This document shows, piece by piece, positions 33,354 through 42,121 of a stretch of DNA of 64,000 nt. The notes beneath the pieces are model-generated. The model worked only from the letters and a program-made list of their open reading frames with translations, was not told the origin of the DNA and did no database searches. How positions within the stretch are numbered: the first letter of the stretch is position 1; each line of letters starts with the position of its first letter. Both the position numbers and the translations under genes were made by a program. Source of the DNA: CAYRDK01 sp043819345 (GTDB lineage Bacteria; Omnitrophota; Gorgyraeia; Velamenicoccales; Velamenicoccaceae); NCBI GenBank assembly GCA_043819345.1, contig JBDREX010000010.1, positions 62,001 through 126,000 of the forward strand, in the 5' to 3' direction.

Positions 33354-35141
33354 TCAACGCTTACTCCATTTTTTATCTGTAACCCCTATAACCGTTTGTT
33401 CAAACTCCTTTAGGGACGGCATATTCACAATACTGAAAATTTCATTATTTTCAACAATGAACGTAGGGCCATTAACAATCTGAAATTCTTCCGATAACGC
33501 AATATGCTCATCAAAAGCAACGCGGCCATATTCTGAAGCAACACATTCTTTGACCTGCATGCTGTCTATCTTGAATTCCAGCGCGCAATCTCCCCACCAG
33601 CTCAAACCTTTTTGAGAAGAACGGCAAATCAGATAATCGAAAATATGATCAGGATACATTTTTTCAATACAGGCAATCCTGCGAAATTCTTCTATCTCAG
33701 AAGGGCCGCCCTGGCTCATCGGCTGCCCATCCTTGTTGCGGACAACAATAAAATTTAAAAAAATACGATAATCCTTATGCTGCTCCTGAAAAACTTTTAA
33801 CATCTGAAACAACTCAGGAGACTGATTATACCCAAGATTAAAAAAGACATCCAATCTTTTTGGTATCCTTGGCCGCTCAAGTAAAAACGAAACACCGGAA
33901 TCAGATGGCTTAAGAAGATAATTATTCTCACCTTCAATTAAGAACGTTTTTACGGCATCAAACTGTTTCAGCTCAGATATATCTTTGTCAAGAATATAAG
34001 CCGGCAACATTTTTATTTCAAATTCTTTAATAAACTCTTTGGCCTTTTTGCTGTCTTCCGTAAGATATTCAATTTCGAGATTTTCAAAAAATTTATTAAG
34101 GTTTGCGATAACATCATCTATGTGGCACGTATGACAAATCCGTGGCTGAACAATCATCAATTTTGCTTTTGGAGCTTGTTTGTACTGGCACTGCGCCTGT
34201 TTTGTTCCACGATTCTGGCATTCAGCAATAGAACCCGCTACCCCCGGACAATCAGCGCTCTGAAAACATCTCGGCAAAAGAGACAAAACCCGCTCATCAT
34301 CCCCAATATCCTTATTAAGAATGATGGATTCCAATTTCTTATCCTGAAGTTTTCTATCCTTAAAATCCAGCGTCAACACGCCAACACTTCTAGCCTGCCA
34401 CCATGTCTTCAGATAAACAGCACCTTCAACCGTTTTTAAACCAACGGAACCGAGAGAATAAGTGCCGTTGATAACAACATCAATCCCCTTAATTTTCTTA
34501 AGCAACTCTTCATCTTCTTTGGGGTCGAGGCCGCTCAAAAGAATCACAAAATCCACACCCCGATTCTTTAACTTCAGAATCGTTTCTTTTAATATTGCCG
34601 ATGGAGCCAACCACTTTAAACCAAGCTCATTTTCATCAATAACATCACAAAATCCAATAATACCAACCTTGACGTATCCAAGGTCTTTAATCACATAAGA
34701 ACTTTCAAAACCCTTTATGTTAGAGACCATAAAAGGCAAATCCTCATATTTCTTTAAAAAATCAAGGCCAAAAGCAAACTCTCCTGGGCCGGCAAGCAAA
34801 GCATCATAACCCATGAGCTTTAAGCTATCCAGATAGACAGCAGTCCGCTGACGATCCATGTCAAAGCTCTGGCTATAGAGGTCCTTTTCATCAAAACCAA
34901 AAGAAGAACCCGCCTCAACAACTATAACATCCTTTGACTCAGACCTTATCTTTGAAATAACACTAGCGCGCCGGCTCAAACCACCCACGCGATCAAAAGG
35001 ACAATTGCAAGGGTAAAGCGCGGCATAGGATTGACCCGTAAAAACAACCTTAACTTCTTGCGCAGTAGCAACGGATGAGAAAACAAAAGTAAGGAATAAC
35101 GGAATAAAAATGGCTTTTAAATATTTTTTTAAAAAACCCAT
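33354..35141 (-). CDS. secreted UshA-like metallophosphatase-fold protein fused to thioredoxin-like domains
   Basis: The 595-residue protein has a signal peptide (about 1-28, ending VATAQ). Its N-terminal half resembles the UshA/5'-nucleotidase N-domain: VVFTGQSYAALYPCNCPFDRVGGLSRRA, then a G-x-x-E-F region. The metal ligands D-x-H, GD and NHE are mostly lost (AGSSF, GPGEF), so phosphatase activity is doubtful. A thioredoxin-like domain follows (about 325-400) with C336-H-T-C339-H and a cis-Pro-type MLPAYILD. A second one (about 445-590) has no CxxC but keeps NGPTFIVENNE. CHTCH would also fit heme c attachment. It probably acts in the periplasm; its function is unknown. Confidence 0.72.
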   Translation of the reverse strand: MGFLKKYLKAIFIPLFLTFVFSSVATAQEVKVVFTGQSYAALYPCNCPFDRVGGLSRRASVISKIRSESKDVIVVEAGSSFGFDEKDLYSQSFDMDRQRTAVYLDSLKLMGYDALLAGPGEFAFGLDFLKKYEDLPFMVSNIKGFESSYVIKDLGYVKVGIIGFCDVIDENELGLKWLAPSAILKETILKLKNRGVDFVILLSGLDPKEDEELLKKIKGIDVVINGTYSLGSVGLKTVEGAVYLKTWWQARSVGVLTLDFKDRKLQDKKLESIILNKDIGDDERVLSLLPRCFQSADCPGVAGSIAECQNRGTKQAQCQYKQAPKAKLMIVQPRICHTCHIDDVIANLNKFFENLEIEYLTEDSKKAKEFIKEFEIKMLPAYILDKDISELKQFDAVKTFLIEGENNYLLKPSDSGVSFLLERPRIPKRLDVFFNLGYNQSPELFQMLKVFQEQHKDYRIFLNFIVVRNKDGQPMSQGGPSEIEEFRRIACIEKMYPDHIFDYLICRSSQKGLSWWGDCALEFKIDSMQVKECVASEYGRVAFDEHIALSEEFQIVNGPTFIVENNEIFSIVNMPSLKEFEQTVIGVTDKKWSKR

Positions 35142-35159
35142 TCATCCCCCAATTAGTTG

Positions 35160-36746
35160 CTATAGCTGGACAACCTTTGCCGTAAGGATATGTTCAAGTT
35201 CTTTAATCTGATCAAGGAGATCACCAGAAACCATGCTATCCACATTTAGAACCGTCAAAGCCTTGCCACCCTGCTTTTCACGGCCAAAAGACATAGCCGC
35301 AATATTAATGTTATGTTTACCCATTAGATGGCCTAAACTACCAATAATGCCGGGCTTATCCCAATTGTGCAAAATAAGCATACACCCATGTGGCACAGCT
35401 TCCAGGTAAAACTCATCCAATTTAACAATTCGTGGCTCATTTTTTGTAAAAAGAGTGCCTGCAACACGATGGACTTCTTTATTCGTTTTTACTTCCAAAG
35501 AAACCAACGTCACAAACTCCTGTGATTCCATTGATTTCGATTCAATGACTTTGATGCCTCTCTCTTTAGCCAATGTTTTTGAATTAATAAAATTAACCGT
35601 ATCCTGTAACATTGGGGATAATAAGCCCTTAATCAGTGCCATCGTCAAAGGCGCTGGATCATGCTTGGCAATATCTCCGCTATACACGATATTGACTTCA
35701 CTGATAGCACCCTCGGATATTTGGCTTACCAGAGACCCTAATTTTTCGCATAAATTAATATACGGCTGCAACACATGATAAGTATCCGGGTCAACAGAAG
35801 GATAATTGGCAGCATTGCGAATACCTTTGCCTAGCAAGGCATCGCTTATCTGATGCGCTACCTCAATAGCAACATTAACCTGCGCTTCTTCGGTTGAGGC
35901 GCCTAAATGAGGTGTTAAGAGAATGTTCTTAAACTCTGACAGCTTAAAATCCTTAGGCGGCGGTTCTGAGCTATACACATCCAAAGCAGCTCCTGCCACC
36001 TTACCACCTTCTAAAGCTCTGGCGAGAGCGCTTTCATCAATAATGCCTCCTCTGGCGCAATTCAATACACGTACACCAGGACGCATCATCTCAAATTGTT
36101 TATCAGTAATCATGCCCTTTGTTTCATTTGTCAATGGCACATGAACAGTAACGTAATCAACTGTTTTATAAATATCATTTAAATCCACCAATTCAATCCC
36201 GGCAGCATCCGCAACATCCCGAGACAAGAATGGATCATAAGCTTTGACCCGCATACCAAAAGCCAGGCAACGTTTGGCAACTTCCATGCCAATCCTGCCT
36301 AAACCAATAATACCGATTGTTTTATTGTAAAGCTCAACCCCCATAAAATCTTTTCTTTTCCATTCTTTTTTCTTCATGGATTGGTCGGCCGGAGCAATAT
36401 TTCTGGACAAAGCTAGAATCATGCTCATCGTATGTTCGGCTGTTGAAATCGTATTTCCAGCAGGCGTATTCATAACAATAATACCCCGCTCCGTCGCCGC
36501 CTTCAAATCAACATTATCTAAACCAACGCCGGCTCTTCCAATAATTTTTAACTTCTTACCTGCTTGAATAATATCCGCTGTCACCTTTGTGGCACTGCGC
36601 ACAACCAAAGCGTCATATTCGCCAATCACGCTTTTCAACTCATCAGCCTTGAGTCCTGTCTTAACATCAACAACAAACTCCTTGGATGATTTGAGAATTT
36701 CAAGACCTTCCTGCGACAAAGAATCGCTTACTAAAATTTTAAACAT
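35160..36746 (-). CDS. serA: D-3-phosphoglycerate dehydrogenase
   Basis: SerA oxidises 3-phosphoglycerate, the first step of serine synthesis. The 528 residues form the long type. The substrate-binding part (VVRSATKVTADII, GRAGVGLDNVD) and Rossmann domain (GIIGLGRIGMEVAKR) are followed by catalytic NCARGGIIDE and LTPHLGASTEEAQ, then an ASB domain and a C-terminal ACT domain (LILHNWDKPGIIGSLGHLMGKHNINIAAM). It lies 55 bp downstream of a class V aminotransferase that probably does the next step. Confidence 0.96.
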   Translation of the reverse strand: MFKILVSDSLSQEGLEILKSSKEFVVDVKTGLKADELKSVIGEYDALVVRSATKVTADIIQAGKKLKIIGRAGVGLDNVDLKAATERGIIVMNTPAGNTISTAEHTMSMILALSRNIAPADQSMKKKEWKRKDFMGVELYNKTIGIIGLGRIGMEVAKRCLAFGMRVKAYDPFLSRDVADAAGIELVDLNDIYKTVDYVTVHVPLTNETKGMITDKQFEMMRPGVRVLNCARGGIIDESALARALEGGKVAGAALDVYSSEPPPKDFKLSEFKNILLTPHLGASTEEAQVNVAIEVAHQISDALLGKGIRNAANYPSVDPDTYHVLQPYINLCEKLGSLVSQISEGAISEVNIVYSGDIAKHDPAPLTMALIKGLLSPMLQDTVNFINSKTLAKERGIKVIESKSMESQEFVTLVSLEVKTNKEVHRVAGTLFTKNEPRIVKLDEFYLEAVPHGCMLILHNWDKPGIIGSLGHLMGKHNINIAAMSFGREKQGGKALTVLNVDSMVSGDLLDQIKELEHILTAKVVQL

Positions 36747-36801
36747 AAGCCTGCTCCATTCTATACGATGTGAAAATACTATTCATCCCAATTTTCCTGT
36801 C

Positions 36802-37935
36802 TTACAAAAGCGCTTCCTGGGCTGCCTTAACGCCAGCGCCAAATTCAAAATTGTAGCCAAGCTTTTTCAATACCTTCTCCAAACACGAAATACCAACAAT
36901 AATATCAAATTCCCCGATATAACCCATCTGAGCAATTCTAAAAATCTTCCCCTTACAAGAACCCTGACCGCCAGCAATTGCAACCCCATATTCATCACGC
37001 ATAATTTTAACAAGCTTTCCGCCATCAATGCCTGCCGGAACTTTCACGGATGTCACAGCATCTGAGCCAGCTGCCGGCGCATAAAGCTCCAGACCTAAAG
37101 CTTTCATAGCCGCACGAACAGCCTGCGCCATTTTTTTATGGTGTTCAAAAATATTGTTTAGCCCTTCAGCGCGAATCATCTTTAAGGCTTCATTTAACGC
37201 AATAACGAGGCCTATGGCAGGCGTAAAAGGCGTATCCGTCTTATCATAAGCTTTCTTCGCCACTTTAAGATCAAAATAATACTTCGGACATTTGGACTCT
37301 TCAACAAACTTCCAAGCCTTTTTACTGACACTGATAAAACCTAACCCTGGAGGCAACATCAACCCTTTTTGAGAACCACTCACACACACGTCAACACCCC
37401 AGGCATCCATCTGAAAATCAACAGCACCCAAACCACTAATCGCATCAACAACCAACACAACATCCCGATCTTTAACAACTTGCCCAAACCCTTTAATATC
37501 AAAAGCAACGCCTGTTGATGTTTCACATAACGTCGCAAAAACAACTTTGATAGCCGGATCATTATCTAAATGTTGTTTAAGCAAGTCCGGATCCAATGCC
37601 TGTCCCCACTCCACACTAACAACAGTCGGTTTAATCCCATAAGCTTCACATAACTCTGTCCAGCGCTCTCCAAATTTACCGCCCTGAACAACAAGGGCCT
37701 TATCACCCCAAGAAAGCAAGTTAACCACAGCCGCCTCCATGGCGCCCGTTCCAGAAGATGTCAATATGAATACATCCTGTTTTGTCTGAAAAACAGCCTT
37801 TAAATTTTCTGAGGCTTCTTTAAAAATAGCCTGAAAGCCTGGCGTACGATGATGTATGATCGGCTTCGAAAGCACCTCGCAGATTTCTGGAGGTAAAGGC
37901 GTAGGACCCGGTGTTAACAAGTAGTTCTTTTTCAT
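36802..37935 (-). CDS. class V aminotransferase, probable phosphoserine aminotransferase
   Basis: The 377-residue PLP enzyme of the alanine-glyoxylate/serine-pyruvate aminotransferase branch starts with LLTPGPTPLPPEI. It has SSGTGAMEAAV, VVDAISGLGAVDF and the PLP-lysine motif SGSQKGLMLPPGLG. Next to serA, it most likely converts 3-phosphohydroxypyruvate to phosphoserine, a role shown for this branch in several archaea and bacteria lacking SerC. Family is certain; the substrate is inferred from context. CGGAGG precedes the ATG. Confidence 0.88.
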   Translation of the reverse strand: MKKNYLLTPGPTPLPPEICEVLSKPIIHHRTPGFQAIFKEASENLKAVFQTKQDVFILTSSGTGAMEAAVVNLLSWGDKALVVQGGKFGERWTELCEAYGIKPTVVSVEWGQALDPDLLKQHLDNDPAIKVVFATLCETSTGVAFDIKGFGQVVKDRDVVLVVDAISGLGAVDFQMDAWGVDVCVSGSQKGLMLPPGLGFISVSKKAWKFVEESKCPKYYFDLKVAKKAYDKTDTPFTPAIGLVIALNEALKMIRAEGLNNIFEHHKKMAQAVRAAMKALGLELYAPAAGSDAVTSVKVPAGIDGGKLVKIMRDEYGVAIAGGQGSCKGKIFRIAQMGYIGEFDIIVGISCLEKVLKKLGYNFEFGAGVKAAQEALL

Positions 37936-37974
37936 TTTAAAGCCTCCGATTATTACTGTTTTTGCTCAAGTTCC

Positions 37975-38008
37975 TTGAAGATCATTCAACAAGCCAATTG
38001 ATCTTCAA
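37975..38008 (-). other. hairpin at the clpP 3' end
   Basis: TTGAAGATCA and TGATCTTCAA form a perfect 10-bp inverted repeat around a 14-base loop. The 5' side on the minus strand begins at the clpP stop codon. No T-run follows, so it may act as a 3'-end stabiliser or weak attenuator between clpP and the aminotransferase gene rather than a true terminator. Confidence 0.6.
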
Positions 38009-38616
38009 CCTTGTTTTGCTTCATTTTTACCAAGAATAACCGCATCAATTAAACCATAATCCTTTGCCTCTGAGGCAGACATAAAATAATCTCTGTCGGA
38101 ATCCTTCTTAATCTTCTCTAATGGCTGTCCTGTGTGCTTAGACAAAATATGTTCCAAAGTGTCGCGTAACCTCAAAATCTCTTGCGCTTGAATAGAAATA
38201 TCCGCCGCAGCCCCTTGAACACCACCCCAAGGTTGATGAATCATGATTCTGGAATTTTCCAAAGCGTATCTTTTGCCTTTTGTACCTGCAGCTAGCAAAA
38301 GCGAACCCATGCTCGCCGCCTGACCGACACAATAGGCCGCCACATCACATTTAATAAACTGCATCGTATCATATATGGCTAAGCCGCTTGTTACAGATCC
38401 ACCTGGCGAATTGATGTAAACACTGATATCTTTCGTAACGTCTTCCATCTGCAAAAAAAGAAGCTGCGCGATGACAAGATTAGCCACATTATCATCAATA
38501 GGAGTGCCAATAAAGATAATCCTATCCTTCAAAAGACGAGAATAGATGTCATAAGCCCTCTCGGCTCTGCCTGTTTGTTCAATGACCATCGGGACCAACA
38601 TCTGCGATCTTGTCAT
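38005..38616 (-). CDS. clpP: ATP-dependent Clp protease proteolytic subunit
   Basis: ClpP forms the 14-subunit chamber of Clp proteases. With the start used here, the triad is S102 (GQAASMGSLLLAAG), H127 (MIHQPWGG) and D176 (DSDRDYFMSA). I chose the second ATG because GGAGG lies six bases before it; the first ATG overlaps that site and has none of its own. That gives 203 residues. tig is directly upstream, but the usual clpX does not follow. Confidence 0.96.
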   Translation of the reverse strand: MTRSQMLVPMVIEQTGRAERAYDIYSRLLKDRIIFIGTPIDDNVANLVIAQLLFLQMEDVTKDISVYINSPGGSVTSGLAIYDTMQFIKCDVAAYCVGQAASMGSLLLAAGTKGKRYALENSRIMIHQPWGGVQGAAADISIQAQEILRLRDTLEHILSKHTGQPLEKIKKDSDRDYFMSASEAKDYGLIDAVILGKNEAKQG

Positions 38617-38637
38617 ATAATCCTCCATGTAAAATAG

Positions 38638-38785
38638 TATCAGAGATTCAGAGGGTCAAAGTATCAGAGAAAAATCAAAAACTTTTTCTACTTTTACTCT
38701 GTCTTACCCCTTCAACACTCTTCCATCTTTTTTTGATTTTGTTCTCAATTTCACTTCGGCTCTCTAACTCTTTGAATCTTTGACA
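38638..38785. repeat. octamer-word inverted-repeat element (NNTCARAG family), copy 1
   Basis: The left arm is four 8-bp units in register (TATCAGAG, ATTCAGAG, GGTCAAAG, TATCAGAG), followed by AAAAATCAAAAACTT. The right arm has CTCTAACT, CTTTGAAT and CTTTGACA, complementary in type, with TTTTGATTTT before them. Aligning the first 25 bases of one arm (from 38637) with the other arm gives 19 matches, and all six differences are transitions. It fills the tig-clpP gap. The same design recurs at 47571-47694. Confidence 0.9.
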
Positions 38786-38795
38786 CTCTCTATAT

Positions 38796-39665
38796 TCACA
38801 TCCACTCTGCTTCTGCGAATAAAAATTCTACTGCTAAAGCTATCACATTATTGTCACTTTTCATGTTCTCCAATTTCGCAATAGCCTCCAATATGAGAAA
38901 TACTTTGACCTGCTCTTCGGCCTCAACATTCAATTTTGGTTCAAGCTCCTGTAAACGACTTTCAACTTTATCCGGCGCTACACCATACTCAGCCATCTGA
39001 TGCCGTGCCTGTTGTCTAAGCTCTTCTATTCTTCTGCTAACCAGAGAAACAGGAACGATTAAAGTACTGTTTTTCACAAGCTGGTTAATGAGCTCTCTTT
39101 CTAGCCTCGCTCTTTCTTCGTTTTCTTTCTTCAAAAACAGCTGCTTAGTCAAGCAATCCAGAAGCTCATCTTTTGTCCTATAGCCCAAACTCTTAGCCAA
39201 TCTTTCATCATCTATATCCGGCTGACGTGTCTTTTTTAGTTGTTTTATATAATCTTCCACTTCAGAAGGCTCTACTTTGATTTCATTCTTTTTAAGTTTT
39301 AACCCTTTATATTGCTTAATCTTTACCTCGGGCTTTACCTCCACAGCAGCCTTGTAAGAAAGCATCTCTGCCTCCAGCTTAACCTCGCTGATTTGAGGCA
39401 TATCAATGACATCAATTTGCTCGCTTTTAACAGCCTCCTCATAAGTCTGAGCGATCAACGCTTTCAATACCTCTTCTCTGGCCAGCTTAGCATGATGCTG
39501 CTCTAAAACATGACGCGGGACTTTTCCAGCTCGAAACCCAGGTATTTTTGCCTCCTGGCCTATCTTTTCATACACCTCGTCAAACTTCTTCTTAACGACA
39601 TCCGTTCCAACTTCTATGTCAAAGATGACTTTATTATTTTTATCTTTTGTTGTTACAACCTTCAT
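38796..39665 (-). CDS. tig: trigger factor lacking the PPIase domain
   Basis: Trigger factor is the ribosome-bound chaperone at the exit tunnel. The 289 residues keep the N-terminal ribosome-binding domain (signature IPGFRAGKVPRHVLEQH at about 41-57) and the helical C-terminal chaperone domain (DELLDCLTKQLFLKK onwards). The sequence runs from YKGLKLKKNEIKVEPSEVEDYI straight into the C-terminal domain. The FKBP-type PPIase domain of about 90-100 residues is therefore missing, and the protein is about 140 residues shorter than usual. AGAGAGGAG precedes the ATG. Confidence 0.88.
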   Translation of the reverse strand: MKVVTTKDKNNKVIFDIEVGTDVVKKKFDEVYEKIGQEAKIPGFRAGKVPRHVLEQHHAKLAREEVLKALIAQTYEEAVKSEQIDVIDMPQISEVKLEAEMLSYKAAVEVKPEVKIKQYKGLKLKKNEIKVEPSEVEDYIKQLKKTRQPDIDDERLAKSLGYRTKDELLDCLTKQLFLKKENEERARLERELINQLVKNSTLIVPVSLVSRRIEELRQQARHQMAEYGVAPDKVESRLQELEPKLNVEAEEQVKVFLILEAIAKLENMKSDNNVIALAVEFLFAEAEWM

Positions 39666-39702
39666 AAAACTACTCCTCTCTCTCTTCCATTCATTAATTA
39701 AA

Positions 39703-39732
39703 TCAAAAAACGCAGACGGTATTACCGGCTGC
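39703..39732 (-). terminator. factor-independent terminator after lptB
   Basis: On the minus strand GCAGCCGGTA and TACCGTCTGC form a compact hairpin with one internal mismatch, followed at once by GTTTTTTG. It lies about 100 bases beyond the lptB stop and 40 bases before tig, so it separates the lpt operon from tig. No suitable T-run lies on the other side. Confidence 0.7.
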
Positions 39733-39827
39733 AGAAAAAAAACACAACTCTATAATTAAAAAGTTAAAACGAGGGACAAAAAACAATAACACGCAGCCGT
39801 TGCACTTTACATAGAGCATATCTACTT

Positions 39828-40550
39828 CTACATGCTGAATTTCTGTCCAAGATAAAGCTCTCTGGCTTTTGCATCATTAATTAAATCAGCAGCTGACCCT
39901 GAAATTAAAATTTTCCCACTTGCTATCAAATAGGCTCTATCTGTAATAGACAAAGTTTCACGCACATTATGATCTGTCAATAATACCCCTAGGCCTTTTT
40001 CCTTAAGGTCGCGAATAATCTGCTGGGCATCGGCAACAACAATCGGATCTATGCCTGAAAAAGGCTCGTCCAACAATATAAACGAAGGATTCGTCACTAA
40101 AGCACGCGTTATTTCAAGCCTACGCCGCTCACCGCCAGACAAAGTATAAGCCTTATGCTTAGCAAGATGGGCAATTTTTAATTCTTCAAGTAAATTGTTA
40201 AGCCGTTTTTTTCGCTCCCTATAAGAAATAGGCAAAGTTTCCAAAATAGCCATAATATTTTCCTGCACAGTTAACTTTCTAAACACGGAGCTTTCCTGTG
40301 CTAAATAACCTATGCCAAAATGCGACCGCTGATGAATCGGCAAGCGCGTAATATTGTTGTTATCAAAAACAATATTACCTTGATCCGGCGCAATGATTCC
40401 GACGATCATATAAAACGTTGTCGTTTTTCCAGCGCCGTTAGGGCCCAAGAGCCCGACAATTTCACCGCGCTTGACTTCTAAATCAACGCCATCCACAACA
40501 TTTCTATGATGGTAGCTCTTAACCAGTCCTTTGGCTTCAAGGAGAAACAT
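39828..40550 (-). CDS. lptB: LPS export ABC transporter ATP-binding protein LptB
   Basis: LptB drives extraction of LPS from the inner membrane. The 240 residues have Walker A GPNGAGKTTT, Q-loop YLAQESSVFRKLTVQENI, signature LSGGERRRLEI, Walker B FILLDEPFSGIDP and H-loop LLTDHNVRET, the typical LptB pattern. I used the ATG rather than the preceding TTG; AAGG lies five bases upstream. It overlaps the LptC/LptA gene by 14 bp. The permease genes lptF/lptG are not in the window. Confidence 0.96.
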   Translation of the reverse strand: MFLLEAKGLVKSYHHRNVVDGVDLEVKRGEIVGLLGPNGAGKTTTFYMIVGIIAPDQGNIVFDNNNITRLPIHQRSHFGIGYLAQESSVFRKLTVQENIMAILETLPISYRERKKRLNNLLEELKIAHLAKHKAYTLSGGERRRLEITRALVTNPSFILLDEPFSGIDPIVVADAQQIIRDLKEKGLGVLLTDHNVRETLSITDRAYLIASGKILISGSAADLINDAKARELYLGQKFSM

Positions 40551-41409
40551 CAAAACCTTCTTCCGTAAAAATAACGAGTTTAGGCCGGCCGCTTAAAACT
40601 ACTTTTTTTTCCGCCCCGAGAAAGACGGCAGAATCACTATAGGAGGTATTCTCGCCACGAACGATCTTAACATGGCCATCGGCCTCCATCTTCTCCATCT
40701 GTTTGCTCGCCGTATTGAAAAAAACCGTCATCTTATCCGCATACATTTGCCCTTTATCGGGGCCGCCATCGACTTTCACATTGTTATGAAAAACAGCCTT
40801 CTGTTTCTCATAACTCAATTCCAGGGGACCATCGCAAGTGATAACCATCTGTCCAACTCCAAGCCCGCTGGACTCCTCAACAATATCGCTTGAGCCTTTC
40901 TTCTTATCTGTTAATGTCAATACCACATCTTTATCAAACGTTGCCTCTTTAAAATCTGATTGGGCATCCATCCCTAAAGCTACCGCTGTAATATTCTCCC
41001 TGGTAATCTTCACTTTATCGTCAGATGTAATACGCTGGTCTGTTTGATACCAATCCAAAACGTCCGTATCTAAATGAGCTCCGCTTTCTGTAACAGCATG
41101 GACATTATCCCTCAAATGCACCACGCCTGTTTGTTTATCAAACTGCCCTGAATCCGCGGTCAAAGTCATATCCTCGGCGTTCCCATATAACTTTGCCCTC
41201 ATATCAGAAATATTGATGTCATCGCCCAGCATATCCATGGAAGCGCCTTCAACTTCCCATGTTTTTTGTCCCTGAGCACCATAGCCGGCCAAATTAAAAT
41301 CCAGCATCTGTTGGGGATCAGACCCGGTAGAAGATACACCGGACCCGCTCGCCCAAACCAAGCCTGTCAAAAACACCCAAAACACTAACGTTCCAAAAAT
41401 CTTTCTCAT
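40537..41409 (-). CDS. combined LptC-like/LptA (OstA) periplasmic LPS-transport protein
   Basis: The 290-residue protein has a signal peptide (about 1-20). Its N-terminal part (about 35-150) reads like LptC (GQKTWEVEGASMDML, GVVHLRDNVHAVTESGAHLDTDVLDW). The C-terminal OstA/LptA part (about 185-280) has CDGPLELSYEKQKAVFHNNVKV and QMYADKMTVFF. Both carry the beta-jellyroll that forms the LPS bridge across the periplasm. The ATG has GAGGGG upstream. It is co-transcribed with lptB from a good promoter. Confidence 0.85.
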   Translation of the reverse strand: MRKIFGTLVFWVFLTGLVWASGSGVSSTGSDPQQMLDFNLAGYGAQGQKTWEVEGASMDMLGDDINISDMRAKLYGNAEDMTLTADSGQFDKQTGVVHLRDNVHAVTESGAHLDTDVLDWYQTDQRITSDDKVKITRENITAVALGMDAQSDFKEATFDKDVVLTLTDKKKGSSDIVEESSGLGVGQMVITCDGPLELSYEKQKAVFHNNVKVDGGPDKGQMYADKMTVFFNTASKQMEKMEADGHVKIVRGENTSYSDSAVFLGAEKKVVLSGRPKLVIFTEEGFDVSP

Positions 41410-41476
41410 GAGATTACCCCTCAAGGCCTATTTCAGCTTCAAAACCGAACCTATACCTTTTAAGAGCGGAACATAC

Positions 41477-41504
41477 ATTATCTGCGATATTAAAACATTG
41501 TCAA
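41477..41504 (-). promoter_or_regulatory. sigma70-type promoter for lptCA-lptB
   Basis: On the minus strand a perfect -35 box TTGACA is followed after 16 bases by GATAAT (five of six consensus bases). It lies in the 156-bp gap between kdsC and the LptC/LptA gene, about 70 bases before that ATG. Confidence 0.78.
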
Positions 41505-41565
41505 GCAGGCAGTCGAAAAATCCATTTCTGGGCACTTTTTCACAAAAACGCAAAAAACTATAAAA

Positions 41566-42099
41566 TTACTGATAAATCCGTAAAACCTGCGGCCAAAAAC
41601 CCTTTGTTTTTAAGATTAACTCAGCCACTTCTCTCACCGCGCCCCTGCCACCATTTTTCTTGGTAACATAAGTGGCCACTTTTTTTACATCCGCGCAGGC
41701 GTTTTTTGTTGCCACGGCAAAGCCGGCTCGCTTCAAAACACACAAGTCTACCAAATCATCACCAACAAAACAAACCTCTTCGTCTTTTAACTTATATTCC
41801 TTGCGAATCTTCTCATATACTTTCAATTTAGGCAGAATATTTCCATATACAGCTTCGACTTTCATATCTTTGGCGCGCGGCATGATCGTTTTAGAGCTCT
41901 TGGCAGTTATGAGGATTGTTTTAATCCCCATCCTACGCAAAAGGTAAACACCTAAACCGTCATGCACATCAAAAAACTTCAACTCCTGCCCACGGCTATC
42001 ATAAACAATGCGGCCATCCGTCAAAACACCATCAACATCAAGGAGAAAAATTTTTATCTTTTTAATTTTAGCTTTTAAGTTATTAGATTTTACAGCCAC
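41566..42099 (-). CDS. kdsC: 3-deoxy-D-manno-octulosonate 8-phosphate phosphatase
   Basis: KdsC removes phosphate from Kdo-8-phosphate. The 177-residue HAD-family protein has DVDGVLTDG (D21 and D23), LLRRMGIKTILITAKSS, GDDLVDL and a C-terminal GGRGAVREVAELIL, matching KdsC closely. The start codon is GTG, with AAGGA seven bases upstream. It is the last gene of the Kdo block before the lpt promoter. Confidence 0.95.
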   Translation of the reverse strand: MAVKSNNLKAKIKKIKIFLLDVDGVLTDGRIVYDSRGQELKFFDVHDGLGVYLLRRMGIKTILITAKSSKTIMPRAKDMKVEAVYGNILPKLKVYEKIRKEYKLKDEEVCFVGDDLVDLCVLKRAGFAVATKNACADVKKVATYVTKKNGGRGAVREVAELILKTKGFWPQVLRIYQ

Positions 42100-42121
42100 T
42101 GTATTTTCCTTAAGTCAACAA

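Noticed and set aside
39666..39827. tRNA or small RNA gene in the lptB-tig gap
   Set aside because: The only structure is a short hairpin followed by T residues, which is a terminator; no cloverleaf can be drawn. I saw no tRNA anywhere in the window.
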